A stretch of 64,000 bases of DNA from NCBI GenBank assembly GCA_907165275.2, contig OU015673.1, positions 8,211,001-8,275,000 on the forward strand, in the 5' to 3' direction. The notes below the pieces were generated by a model, which did no database searches, was not told the origin of the DNA, and saw nothing but the letters and a program-made list of their open reading frames with translations. This DNA is from Zygaena filipendulae. Its lineage: Eukaryota > Arthropoda > Insecta > Lepidoptera > Zygaenidae. How positions within the stretch are numbered: the stretch's first letter is position 1; each line of letters opens with the position of its first letter. This document shows positions 11,401 through 21,336 of the stretch, piece by piece. A program made the translations under genes and the position numbers.

Positions 11401-11619
11401 TTTGTGTGCGACAATCACCCGGCGACACTGGTATCCATCTGTTTTCATACTAAACTAAGTTGGTGTCCCTTCTATCTGTTATTTTCTGTTCTGTGGTTCA
11501 TACCATGGAGGTCAGACAATTTCTTACACTCTATTTGTCTCTTGTAACTTGCGCCATACATCCCAGAAGCAATAAACAGTTGTAGGTGATTAAAGTAAGG
11601 GTTGCGATTGTTATCAATT

Positions 11620-11854
11620 GGACATAGATAAGCAATAATGTGTTAACCCACACTGGAGAAATTTTGAGTAAATTAAAGTTTTAAAATTATAGCACCATTT
11701 TGTTTTAACATTTTTATGTTCAATATTGAGTTACATATTTAAACAATGTAATAAGGTAAACACATAATTAAAAAACGTTCTCTAACTCTCAATAAATCGT
11801 TCTGAATCAATAACTTCGTTTTGTGGGTTAACATGTTATTGCTTATCTGCGTCC
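11620..11854. mobile_element. Family C MITE
   Basis: GGACATAGATAAGCAATA at the left and TATTGCTTATCTGCGTCC at the right. The 4-bp flanks are AATT on both sides. Confidence 0.85.
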
Positions 11855-11944
11855 AATTATTAACAGCGGCCAGATGGCAACCATAAGACGCTATGGGATG
11901 GCAATGTACCATCACGGCCAACGAGTCAAAGTATGATAAGATTT

Positions 11945-12430
11945 TACGTAGGCAACCCTTTCACCGCCATCCCCGTAATATCACGGTCTACAAAAAACGT
12001 GGTCCTGGGGAAAGAAATGTAATAAATATTACGTTACTAAAAAACCACAGCACTGACTTTTATATTTGGACATAGATAAGCAATAGTGTGTTAACCCACA
12101 CTGGAGAAATTTAGAGTAAATCGTGTTTTAAAAGTAGCAGCGCCATTTGCGTCAACATTTTTTATGTTCAATATTTAGTTACATATTTAAGCAATGTAAT
12201 AAGGTAAACACATAGTTAAAAAACGTTCCCTAACTCTCAATAAATCGTTCTGAATCAATAACTTAATTTTGTGGGTTAACATGTTATTGCTTATCTGCGT
12301 CCATTTATTAGATTAAATTATAGATAATCAGCATTCCCAACACTAGGAGAAATCATACATAAAGCTTCTAGTCTGGAGATAATGGCCATGTTTTGTAGCC
12401 TTAACATATTGAAGCTACAAAAACTTGTCG
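11945..12430 (-). repeat. Family G repeat split by a family C MITE
   Basis: Reverse complement of 18,640-18,890. It contains CACGGTCTACAAAAAACGTG before and CTTGTCGGAGAAAGGGTTAA after the MITE at 12,068-12,302. The class is not known. Confidence 0.65.
12068..12302. mobile_element. Family C MITE nested in family G
   Basis: GGACATAGATAAGCAATA and TATTGCTTATCTGCGTCC ends, with ATTT on both flanks. The unoccupied version of this site exists at about 18,765-18,785. Confidence 0.88.
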
Positions 12431-12548
12431 GAGAAAGGGTTAAATACGTTTATTAACCAGTGGTAGAATTCTCGATACAGACTTGTAGGTAACTATTTTG
12501 AACGGTTTTCATTTTGTTTTGCTTTTTATTTTTATTTTGTTTAACTTG

Positions 12549-12862
12549 TAGAATATAGAAGGAATATAATAGCAGATAACAGCAGATCTGCTGTTGTAAT
12601 GATAGCTGACTAACTGATGACGATAACATGTAACTGTAACTGAAGGCAGGCAAAGGCATGACCGAGACTATTAGCTGAGCGACACATCTAGAACGAACTA
12701 GAAACTATTACAATTAATTGCACCAACATAGAAGTTGTACAGCATACCAGATATCCGTAGGGAACACGGAGCAGTGCCTGGGACTTGCGACCCAGGTGTA
12801 GGTTTAATGGGGCCCCTTTACAATGCATGAACGCTCACCTCCACTGCCCGTGCTCCCGACTT
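12549..12862 (+). repeat. Family F repeat, copy 1
   Basis: Starts near GAATATAGAAGGAATATAAT and runs through GCAGATAACAGCAGATCTGC to GCCCGTGCTCCCGACTTA. It closely matches 26,292-26,680, which has about 56 extra bases after AGGTTTAAT. The class is unknown; it could be LTR or 5' UTR debris. Confidence 0.6.
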
Positions 12863-13019
12863 ATCGCCGATAAATTCAATTCTTGTTTTGGTTATAACTA
12901 TTTATGTTTGGTCTTAGTTCTGTTTAGGTTTTGTTTTGGTTTGGATAGTGTAAAAGTCTTATAAAGTTGTATAAGCAAATGATTGTTGGTTACCAACTAC
13001 CCAAAATTTAATACTGTAC

Positions 13020-13150
13020 AAGTTTTTTTTAACCGACTTCTAAAAAGGAAGAGGTTCTGCATTTCACCGATTAAGATGGTTGGACCGATTGGGAAAATTC
13101 TTTTTTTGTTTGAAAGCAAGTTGTTTACACATTTAGATTCATAGACAATA
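13020..13150 (+). repeat. Family I repeat fragment
   Basis: TTTAACCGACTTCTAAAAAG followed by GGTTGGACCGATTGGG and CTTTTTTTGTTTGAAAG, the head of family I. Confidence 0.6.
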
Positions 13151-13162
13151 AGGTATCAAAGA

Positions 13163-13365
13163 ATCTATACTAATATTACAAAGAGGAAATATTTGATTTT
13201 TTGTTTGTTTGTTTGTTACGATTTAACTCAAAAACTACTAGACCGATTTCTAAAATTCTTTCATCATTAGAAAGCTACATTACATCCCTGAGTAACATAG
13301 GCTTTCGGGAATTCCTGCGAGAACTCCGAAATTACTGCGGGTGAAACCGCGCGGGACAGCTAGTA
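13163..13365 (-). repeat. Family H repeat, complete copy
   Basis: Reverse copy from TCTATACTAATATTACAAAG through (TTTG)n to GGGTGAAACCGCGCGGGACA and GCTAGT. Confidence 0.7.
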
Positions 13366-13398
13366 CATGATAAAATTGCGAGGGTTTCTTTTTAGAAA

Positions 13399-13480
13399 TT
13401 TAATAATAATAATAATCTTTTATTACCAATCACATACCTAATTGATTAAGGTACATTGCAGAAACTAAAAACCTTCTGAT
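13399..13480 (-). mobile_element. LINE 3' tail
   Basis: (AAT)n followed by CTTTTATTACCAATCACATA. On the minus strand this is an AATAAAAG signal with an (ATT)n tail. Too little body is present to classify it. Confidence 0.4.
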
Positions 13481-13535
13481 ATTTTACATTTACCACAATA
13501 TTCCCAAAAGTGCGAATTTTAAAAACAATGACTAA

Positions 13536-13762
13536 CCGCCGCACTCAGAGTCGACTTTAATGATTACTTAGTTAAGTAAAACAAAACTGGCGCAATCAGA
13601 GACGTTCAGTAAATTAACGTTAATTGGCATTTAATTAGATGTAACTTAATTAGTAAAATGCCAATTAACATTAATTTATTAAACTTGTCTGATTGCGGCA
13701 GTTTCGTTTTAAAATTCTATACTTAACTAAGTAATCATTAAAGTCGACTCTGAGTGCGGCGG
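13536..13762. mobile_element. Foldback element B, copy 1
   Basis: Nearly perfect palindrome: CCGCCGCACTCAGAGTCGAC at the left and GTCGACTCTGAGTGCGGCGG at the right, with inner arms also pairing through TTAATTGGCATTTAATTAGA. It is flanked by TAA on both sides, and the paralogous site at 11,274-11,400 is empty with a single TAA. The 3-bp TAA duplication fits the PIF/Harbinger type (inference). Confidence 0.85.
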
Positions 13763-13844
13763 TAAGCAAAAACATAACCATTAAGCCTTAATATATTTAT
13801 TTACGTTAATGAACGTTTTAGTGCGTGATGTATTTTAACGACAC

Positions 13845-14174
13845 AATAGGCTAGTTTCCTAATTTTTTTTTTTAGTTCGTTTTGTAGATTATTAAAAAAT
13901 ATTGGACACGTATTTTTTTTTTTTTATGTAACCAAAAAATAACGGAGATATATCAAGTCAAAATTTCACATGACGTCACGCCTCGCTACAGTTTGTTCGC
14001 ACGTTATAGCGAGCTGTGAAGTCACGAGTCCCCCACCCTAAACTTTAATGCGCTTTATCTATGCATATTTCCATTATTTTAAAAAAGCAAAAAGTACGTG
14101 TCTTTTATTTTTTTATTATCTAACTGACGGACTGAATAGAATTTTGATTTTTTTACCCAGGAAACTAGCCTATT
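13845..14174 (+). mobile_element. Family A variant with new termini
   Basis: The body matches family A, but the ends are AATAGGCTAGTTTCCT and AGGAAACTAGCCTATT, perfect 16-bp inverted repeats. The first TGACGTCA is intact and the second is altered to TGAAGTCA. Confidence 0.8.
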
Positions 14175-14569
14175 ATCTAGAATCTAGATATATGACGGAA
14201 CCCCACAAATATTTGCGTCACCGACCGATGCTTTTATGAATCGTTATTATCCATCGATCCACAGTAATTGCCCAAACAAATGATGGGCGATAACCTTTTT
14301 CTGTGTGAATTATAAATGGAGTTGATTTCGGAGCTACCATTTTTAGGTGAGGAAGGATGGATTGATAGTGGATGACGAATGACAGGGCTTTTTTATTTTG
14401 GTATTTATCTATACAATCTAGAAAACTATAGTAGCAAATAGCTATACAAACCAGACGGGCGCTATCTAGACGTATGTATAAACATAATTTAAGTGTCTGT
14501 TTGTAATTTCAAATTAACAGTTTTTCACTAAATACTAACATCGAAAAAAAAACAATTTTTGCAATTTTT
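14175..14569. other. No recognisable gene
   Basis: No domain or family match that I can see. Confidence 0.45.
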
Positions 14570-14740
14570 CTGTCTGTCTGTCTGTTTGTTCCGGGTAATC
14601 TCTAAAACCCCTGGACTGATTTCAACGAAACTTTTACTGGCAGATAGCTGATGTTATAAGGAGTAAAGGCTACTTTTTATCCCGGAATTCCCGCAGGATC
14701 TCTGAAATGACGCTGGTGAAACCGTGGGGAACAGCTAGTT
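14570..14740 (-). repeat. Family H repeat
   Basis: Reverse copy from (CTGT)n through CCCGGAATTCCCGCAGGATC to GTGGGGAACAGCTAGTT. Confidence 0.65.
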
Positions 14741-14764
14741 CATAAATATAATATTACTTACACA

Positions 14765-15160
14765 AACATGTGTTAATTTGTTACTTTTACGTCATAACTA
14801 CTCAACCGAACATCGTGAAATTTTGTATACGCGTTGTTGGAGGTATAGAAAAGGACATACGGCCGCACTCAGAGTCGACTTTAATGATTACTTAGTTCAG
14901 TATAGATTTTTAAAACAAAACTGGCGCAATCAGAAGTTCAGTAAATTAATGTTAATTGGCATTTAATGAGATGTAACTTAATTAGTTAAATGCCAATTAA
15001 CATTAATTTATTGAACTAGCCTGATTGCGGAAGTTTGGTTTTAAAAATCTATACTTAACTAAGTAATAATTAAAGTCGACTCTGAGTGCGGCGGTTAGTG
15101 TACTTTTATTTCGGAATTCTCGCGGGAAATCTGAAGTTAAAGTGAGTGAGACGTCACATA
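14765..15160 (-). repeat. Family H repeat split by foldback B
   Basis: The H copy reads GAAATTTTGTATACGCGTTG up to GGACATA, is interrupted, and resumes GTGTACTTTTATTTCGGAAT. Foldback B copy 2 therefore inserted after this H copy. Confidence 0.7.
14860..15094. mobile_element. Foldback element B, copy 2
   Basis: CGGCCGCACTCAGAGTCGAC at the left, GTCGACTCTGAGTGCGGCGG at the right, and the same inner palindrome as copy 1. The flanks are ATA and TTA, an imperfect 3-bp duplication. Confidence 0.82.
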
Positions 15161-15239
15161 TTTTGCATGTATGGTATCAGGGGTACAGAAACTGACATAG
15201 AGTAGGTAAAAATTTTAGATTTTCGTGTTTTGAGCACAT

Positions 15240-15703
15240 TATATTTTGTAAATTACGCGGGACTTGAACGCGATGTTTTGCCTGCGACCACGGCGTGATG
15301 CAACTCGGCCGAAACGTCAGGCAAAAAACGTAGTAAAAAACATCGCGCTCAAGTCCCGCGTAATAGGGATGTGGACTACTTTTGAAAATCAAAATTCTAA
15401 TTAGTCCGTCAGTTAGAAAATAAAAAAACAATCGACACGTATTTTTTGCTTTTTTAAATAAATTAAAATATACAGAGATAAAGCGCATTAAAGTTTAGGA
15501 TGAGAAGGTCGTGACGTCACTAACCGCAAAACCGCCATACAAACTGTCAGAATAGTGATGTCACGCGAAATTTCAACTCAATATATTGCCGTTATTTTTT
15601 GATTACGTAAAAAAAGAAAAAATACGTGTCCAATATTTTTTAATAATCTACAAGACGGACTAAAAAATAAAAATGAGTCAACATGCCCATTTACAAAATA
15701 TAG
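15240..15703. repeat. Hairpin retroposon-like repeat split by a family A MITE
   Basis: The left arm TATTTTGTAAATTACGCGGG plus ACTTGAACGCGATGTTTTGC is mirrored by AACATCGCGCTCAAGTCCCG and, after the MITE, by TTACAAAATATA. The loop carries GCAACTCGGCCGAAACGTCA. A 12-bp direct repeat ATAGAGTAGGTA (15,197-15,208 and 15,700-15,711) encloses the unit and may be its target duplication. Confidence 0.65.
15363..15690 (-). mobile_element. Family A MITE nested in a hairpin repeat
   Basis: Reverse copy. One TGACGTCA is intact and the other reads TGATGTCA. Because the hairpin arm predicts the original sequence GCGTAATTTAC, the insertion resolves to a 2-bp AT duplication flanking AGGG...GCCC. Confidence 0.85.
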
Positions 15704-15710
15704 AGTAGGT

Positions 15711-16088
15711 ACTTCTTATTCCGGAATCCCCGCAGAGAAATTAACGCGGATGCAACGGTGAAAAAGGTGCTGCTGCTAAGAAATAAAAAAATAAACAGGG
15801 CACACAAAAAATCCATTAAATGCAGATTCACCTGCAAATTAATTGTACATAAAAACATTCACTCAGTTGAATTCCAAAAAAACACGGTGTATATTAAAAC
15901 ACTCATTATTCGTATTCGTGACACTTTTACGATCTCAGTGATATACAGGGGTGTTAATTTGTGTGGAAAAAAAAAACCTGTCTGGAATGATTTTTTTAAC
16001 GCCAACGGGTATTGAATACAGAAGTGTTTTTTTTTTTAGGATTTTGTTTCAGGTGTGAATGAAATGCTATTATAATTTATAAAAAGCC
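15711..16088. other. H fragment and an unremarkable stretch
   Basis: A short H-like piece (TTCCGGAATCCCCGCAG, AACGCGGATGCAAC) lies at 15,718-15,760. An open frame of 85 codons follows (15,758-16,015, plus strand) with no recognisable domain and a Lys-rich, AT-driven composition. Confidence 0.4.
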
Positions 16089-16302
16089 ACTAGCTGTGCC
16101 CCGTGGTTTCACCCGCGTGAGTTTTGGAATTCCCGCAGGAACTATATTTTTCTAACCTAGCCTAAGTTACTCCAAAATTATAACATAACACGTTGTTCCA
16201 TGCAAACTTTGCAACCCTTTTTCACCCCCTTAGGGGTTGAATTTTCAAAAATCCTTTCTTAGTGCACACCTACGTTAACCCAGCGACTTTGCAACCCCTT
16301 TA
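16089..16302 (+). repeat. Family H variant
   Basis: Starts CTAGCTGTGCCCCGTGG, then GAATTCCCGCAGGAAC, then a TTTTCACCCCCTTAGGGG / ATTTTCAAAAATCCTTTC module also seen in reverse at 31,932-32,190. The module resumes at 16,514 after the LINE tail. Confidence 0.6.
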
Positions 16303-16480
16303 TTTTTTAATTTTAATTTTATTTATTTTTTACCGTGGTTCCGGCTGAAAACCAGCGCTGCCTCACACTGTTAAGTGTGTGAGATAGCATTATGCTGAGC
16401 CGGGACCATTTTGTCAACATTTTTGTATTGTTTTTTATTGCAGTTGTATATTATGTGTTGGTTGACAAATAAATTTATTT

Positions 16481-16512
<32 letters not shown>

Positions 16513-16513
16513 T
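16303..16513 (+). mobile_element. LINE 3' UTR with (TTTC)n tail
   Basis: The block CCGGCTGAAAACCAGCGCTG, then TATGCTGAGCCGGGACCATT, then GACAAATAAATTTATTTTC and a (TTTC)n tail. This is the usual layout of a CR1/jockey-like 3' end with an AATAAA signal. It interrupts the H variant. Confidence 0.55.
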
Positions 16514-16723
16514 ACAAAAATCCTTTCTCATCGGATGCTTACGTCATACAAAGACCACACCTCCAAGTTTCAGATCTCTAAGATCCGTAAGTTAGTCATT
16601 CAGGACATAAAATTTTATAATTCAATAATGATGAATAGTCACCAAAAAAATTTTTATTTAACAATTAGCTTTGGGCTGATAACGGGATGTTATAGTATAA
16701 AGCCGTTATCTACGAAGGCCAGC

Positions 16724-16801
16724 CCTTATTCACTATAACCATAACATGCCGCGTTCAGATAACGCTCCACAAGAATTGTTTTCCCTCTTGCTCAAAGTAG
16801 T
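16724..16801. mobile_element. Family E fragment
   Basis: CCTTATTCACTATAACCATA followed by ACATGCCGCGTTCAGATAAC. Only the first third of the element is present. Confidence 0.5.
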
Positions 16802-16816
16802 TTAATAAAAAAAAAA

Positions 16817-16970
16817 TCCGGAATAAAAAGTTTCCTATGACACTCAGGATCACTGTAGCTTCCTATAAGTGAAAGAATTTTCAAAATCGATTCTATAAAT
16901 CTAGAGATTACCCCCTACAACGTCACAAACTCACAAACTTATGCTCTTTATAATATTATAATATAGATAT
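16817..16970 (+). repeat. Family H repeat, 3' part
   Basis: CCGGAATAAAAAGTTTCC through AGCTTCCTATAAGTGAAAGA and AGAGATTACCCCCTACAACG to a TTATAATATTATAATATAG end. Confidence 0.6.
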
Positions 16971-16981
16971 GGGAGAGTGAC

Positions 16982-17440
16982 TCAATCCAGACGCCGCGCC
17001 GCCGTGGCAAAAAAACAATGGCATAATATTACACAAAATCTAAAAGAAGTATCAGATTTGCGTGTTGAATTAGAAATCATGTCAGGATAATACGCCTCGT
17101 CAGTTCGTGAAAAAGTTATCCTTCGTTCTAGTAAAATAGCGCTGAATTGGCATCTAACTCGATCCATAAATTAGTTGACGCATTCCCATCGAAATAAAAC
17201 TTTCGAGTTCCTGCGGCAGGGAACTCCGCTGCTGTTGGTTACCGAACCAATATTGACATCTAATTTACGCCTGTCCACAATCTGACAGATTGATTGACGT
17301 AAAGTTTGATAGATTGAGTTATTTTCTCGGCTTATACCTCTCTTACATTCTTCTGAGTCTCTTACCATATTTCTGTAAGCAGATGCAGAAGTTTCACGAT
17401 ACACTTTTTTGTTCTCTAGATCCTTGTATGATTGATACAT
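16982..17440 (-). pseudogene. Interrupted reading frame, unknown
   Basis: On the minus strand one frame stays open for about 153 codons from the ATG at 17,440, broken only by a TAA near 17,171. The predicted protein is polar with several Cys and Arg (for example QSICQIVDRRKLDVNIGS before the stop and FMDRVRCQFSAILLERRITF after it). I do not recognise a family. It could be a decayed exon or element ORF, or chance. Confidence 0.25.
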
Positions 17441-18156
17441 TTATAGAATAATTTAGGTTTGAAAAATTAGATGAATTGTTCAAATTTTAACCAGATTTTT
17501 ATTGATTCGCAATCGTTTTTAATGAAAATATTTTTTTAACCTACTTCTTACTTATAAATATAACAGAAAACCTTTTGATGATTGAATGTTTGTAACTCAC
17601 TCTAAATCTAGCATACTGATAGAATAAGTTCTAGATTAACTGATAAGATACCGTTAACTGATAGGATACCGGTACAAAGAGTTCCCGAACTAGTTCACCA
17701 GTACATAGTAAGTGCATCCCACCAAAATCCTAATATAATGTTGCACTATTTAATTATAGAGTTCCAAAAAAATATTTACTATGCGCCATTTTAGGTCAAG
17801 ATTTTTCATGTTTTTTTAAATTGTTTTTTTTTTTATGAAAATCCTTTCTTAGCTGACGCCTACTTACCCCTATAAATTACTTAACTCACCCACCCATACA
17901 AGTCAAAAAAGTTATCGAAATTTCGACATCAATCAGTATATAAATGATAAATGGTAAATCAGTGAGAGGTATTTCAGTTTTATACATAGCTTTATAGATT
18001 CTTGATTGAGAACGGTATTAATTCCGCTGCGCACTGTGGAGAGTGGAAACGCAAAATGCAATCGTGTAATTAGGAAATGAGAGACGCGCGCCGGTAAACG
18101 CATGCGACGGTGGGAAATTGTGGATTTAGCATTTATATTTTTTCACCCACGTCAGT
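17441..18156. other. No recognisable gene
   Basis: AT-rich. It includes a fragment (ATGAAAATCCTTTCTTAGCT near 17,836) of the H-variant module. Confidence 0.45.
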
Positions 18157-18490
18157 AAGGACGTGGACTACTTTTGAAAATCAAAATTCTAATTAGTCCG
18201 TCAGTTAGAAAATAAAAAAAACAATAGACACGTATTTTTTGCTTTTTTAAATAAATTAAAATATTACAGAGATAAACGTTTAGGTTTAGGCACATTAAAG
18301 TTTAGGGTGAGGGGTCGTGACGTCACTAACCGCTAAAACCGCTATACAAACTGTCCGAATAGTGACGTCACGCGAAATTTCAACTCAATATATCGCCGTT
18401 ATTTTTTGATTACGTGAAAAAAGAAAAAATAAGTGTCCAATATTTTTTAATAATCTACAAGACGGACTAAAAAATAAAAATTAGTCCTTA
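18157..18490 (-). mobile_element. Family A MITE, altered ends
   Basis: Reverse copy with both TGACGTCA sites. The outer bases (AAGGACGTGG and TTAGTCCTTAGCC) differ from the usual ends, and a short duplication (GTTTAGGTTTAGG) lies near 18,280. Confidence 0.8.
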
Positions 18491-18639
18491 GCCTATTTGG
18501 GAGGTTCCGCGGGAACACCGTGCAATCTTGCCAAATTTCAGCTTCATAGGCCTCAAATTTTAATTTGTTTTTTACTTAATTTTCGAGATTTCTTCTTTAG
18601 CCACTAAGTCGGTGACTTTTAGCTTTTACGTATCCCTTT

Positions 18640-18890
18640 CTCCGACAAGTTTATATGTTAATATGTTAAGGCTACAAAAACATGGCCATTACCTCCAGAC
18701 TACAAGCTTCATACATGATTTCTCCTTGTGTTGGGAATGCTGAATGTCTATAATTTAATCTAATACACATAAAATTCAGTGCAGTGGTTAGTTAGTAACG
18801 TAATATTACATTTATTTCCCTAGGAGCACGTTTTTTGTAGACCGTGATATTACGGGGATGGCGATGAAAGGGTTACCAATAAACAGATTT
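18640..18890 (+). repeat. Family G repeat, uninterrupted copy
   Basis: CCTTTCTCCGACAAG through TGTGTTGGGAATGCTGAATG to ACCGTGATATTACGGGGATG. It matches 11,945-12,430 in inverse and provides the empty site for the family C insertion there. Confidence 0.65.
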
Positions 18891-18904
18891 GCTCATCCAT
18901 AAAT

Positions 18905-19078
18905 ATAGTCTGTCTGTCTGTCTGTTCGCGATAAACTCAAAAACTACTGAACGGATTTTCATGCGATTTTCACCAATAGATAGAGTGATTCATGAGGAAG
19001 ATTTATATGTGTAGTTTATCCTGGAATTCCCGCGGGAACTCCCGAAATTACCGCGAAACTGTGAGGGACAGCTAGTTT
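18905..19078 (-). repeat. Family H repeat
   Basis: Reverse copy from (TCTG)n through ACTACTGAACGGATTTTCAT to GGAATTCCCGCGGGAACTCC and GGGACAGCTAGTTT. Confidence 0.65.
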
Positions 19079-19929
19079 ATTATATAACTATTACAAATAT
19101 AAGTATGGTTAGGTACCTTTCCCAAATCCTTGTGATGCACTCCACAGCACTTCACAAAAATCCCGAAAGAAAGAATAATCAAATTTGAACTTTCAAAACA
19201 ATTTGAACTTCAAAACCCGGAAAACACAAGTAAGGAAAGTCAGCTGAAAAAATATTGTATCAAATGAGAGCTTTTAGATCACTAGAAGTCAACAGACGAC
19301 ATGTCACGACATTTCAAATTACTTTTCACCGACGAATTTAAATAAATTTCATCCCACTTACGAAAGTTAATTCGAGCGCGTCTCTTTATAATGTATTTCT
19401 CCCGAGGGGAGCGTGCGTTTTCACTAACGATTACACACAGACTGACTGTAATACTTTAAAGATAGTTATTCAGCACACATGCGCAATGGAAACTCGAAAG
19501 CTTGTCAATGAAAACCTTCGCGGCCGATTGAAAGGAGGTGAGTGGTTTTTGTTTTGTTTTTTTTTTTTCATACCAGTTTCTCTATAAACGGCAGGCAACG
19601 ACGATTAAACGTGCAGCCAGTGTCATGGAAGTAATATTGTGGTATTCGTTTAACGATTCGTTTTGTTTTTCTTGTTGGGTATTTATTATTCTTGTTTAAA
19701 GTCATTCTCCTAACACAATTGCTATGGACTATGGAATACAAATGATTACGATTTACGGATCATTACAATTCTTGAGCAAAGTTAACATTGTCAATGACCG
19801 AATCAATGACATCTAGTCTATGGTTTGATCAATTGGAAAGTACGTGCATACAAATCAAAGCGCCAAACTGAAAGGAACTGATGAACTCCAGCACTAATGC
19901 GGGGAACAGACAACTAAAACAACAAGAAC
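19079..19929. other. No recognisable gene
   Basis: No family match. I see no open frame of note and no repeat structure. Confidence 0.45.
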
Positions 19930-19996
19930 TTTTTTCTCGCAACCTCCGCGGGAACTCCGAAATTACCGCGGATGAAATCGCGAGGGACAGCTAGTT
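19930..19996 (-). repeat. Family H fragment
   Basis: AACCTCCGCGGGAACTCCG, ACCGCGGATGAAATCGCGAG, GGACAGCTAGTT. Only the end of the repeat is present. Confidence 0.6.
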
Positions 19997-20092
19997 GTTA
20001 TGTATTTTTTCTTCGTTCTCGTTCACTATGAAAGGATCCTTAAACCTGAAGGTTTTCACTCACTGTCGGTCGGCATCGGTACAGCTCGGGAG

Positions 20093-20274
20093 CCTTAGGC
20101 CTTTTGCACATTATGAGGAATTTTCTTGTGTCTTACATGCACCCGACAAAAATTTAGCCGACATTTCTTGTAATATGTACGGTCCCATATAACAACCAAA
20201 GCAACTGGATGTCTTATAAGACATTTCTTATAAGACACAAGAAAACTTCTTATAATATGCAAAAGGCCTTAAGG
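20093..20274. repeat. Hairpin, ~40-bp arms
   Basis: CCTTAGGCCTTTTGCACATT with GAATTTTCTTGTGTCTTA on the left mirrors TAAGACACAAGAAAACTTC with ATATGCAAAAGGCCTTAAGG on the right. The loop is about 100 bp and repeats the TTATAAGACATTTCT word. Confidence 0.7.
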
Positions 20275-20382
20275 TTTAGTTGCGGAACGTATTACATCTC
20301 GTCTTTTTTTACTGCTGAACAAAACGTTTAGTGGTTGACTGAAATATTTATGTACGTATATTTAACACTGTCCAAATACACA

Positions 20383-20712
20383 ATGGGCGTGTTGACTATT
20401 TTTTATTTTTTAGTCCGTCTTGTAGATTATTAAAAAATATTGGACACGTATTTTTTCTTTTTTTACGTAATCAAAAAATAACGGCGGTATATTGAGTTGA
20501 AATTTCGCGTGACGTCACTATTCTGACAGTTTGTATGGCGGTTTTAGCGGTTAGTGACGTCACGACCCCCTCACCCTAAACTTTAATGCGCTTTATCTCT
20601 GTATATTTTAATTTATTTGAAAAAGCAAAAAATACGTGTCTATTGTTTTTTTTATTTTCTAACTGACGGACTAATTAGAATTTTAATTTTCAAAAGTAGT
20701 CCACATCCCCAT
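20383..20712 (+). mobile_element. Family A MITE, reference copy
   Basis: Forward copy of about 330 bp with near-consensus sequence. TGACGTCA occurs at 20,510-20,517 and 20,555-20,562, on either side of a spacer that itself contains GGCGGTTTTAGCGGTT. The two halves pair over much of their length. Confidence 0.88.
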
Positions 20713-20998
20713 TTAAGAGCAGTTTCTCTTGAATAACAATCACGATAAATGCGACAATACCTATCAACTTCTTGTAAAATGTAGGTATATGTAATGGAGA
20801 GGCCGATCCGTGGAAAAAGGATCGAGCGTGGGTAGTTCAATTAATGAATCAATGCCCGTCAGCGTAGCAGTGACTGGGCGTGGGCGGGGTAGGGTGGCCA
20901 TGCTTGAGTTGAGCCAATTGGACTACGTTCAAGTTCAATAATAATGATCCGGAATAATGTTCCGGAAGTTCGGTAGTCAAGTTCTTCACTTCAGATTT
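20713..20998. other. No recognisable feature
   Basis: Mixed composition, slightly richer in GC near 20,850-20,900. No family match. Confidence 0.4.
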
Positions 20999-21336
20999 AG
21001 TCAGCTACCCCGTTTCACCCGTGTAAATTTTGGAGTTCCCGCGGGAATTCTGAAATGAAAAGTACCCTATTTCCTTTTCTATGCCCCTAATAACGTGTAG
21101 GCAAAATTTTATGATGATCGGTTGAGCCGTTGAATTTGAAACAAGAAACAAGTTTTATACTGCAACCACACACATTATAAATGAGAAAGTGAGTTTATTT
21201 GTCTGTTTGTTACGCTTTCACGCCTTAACGGCTCAACCGATCATCTTGAAATTTAGCATACACGTTGTCAGGGGTACAGAAAAGGATCTAGGGTACTTTT
21301 TGTCCTGGAATCTCCGCGGGAACTCCGAAGTTAACG
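20999..21336. repeat. Two family H copies in opposite orientation
   Basis: 20,999-21,172 is forward (TTTCACCCGTGTAAATTTTG, GTTCCCGCGGGAATTC, GATGATCGGTTGAGCCGTTG). 21,174-21,336 is reverse (ACGGCTCAACCGATCATC, TCTCCGCGGGAACTCCG). They meet tail to tail with almost no spacer. Confidence 0.65.

Noticed and set aside
20383..20712. Family A as a Helitron derivative
   Set aside because: Insertion at AT is reminiscent, but there is no 5' TC or 3' CTRR end, and the element is a palindrome with inverted ends, unlike Helitrons.
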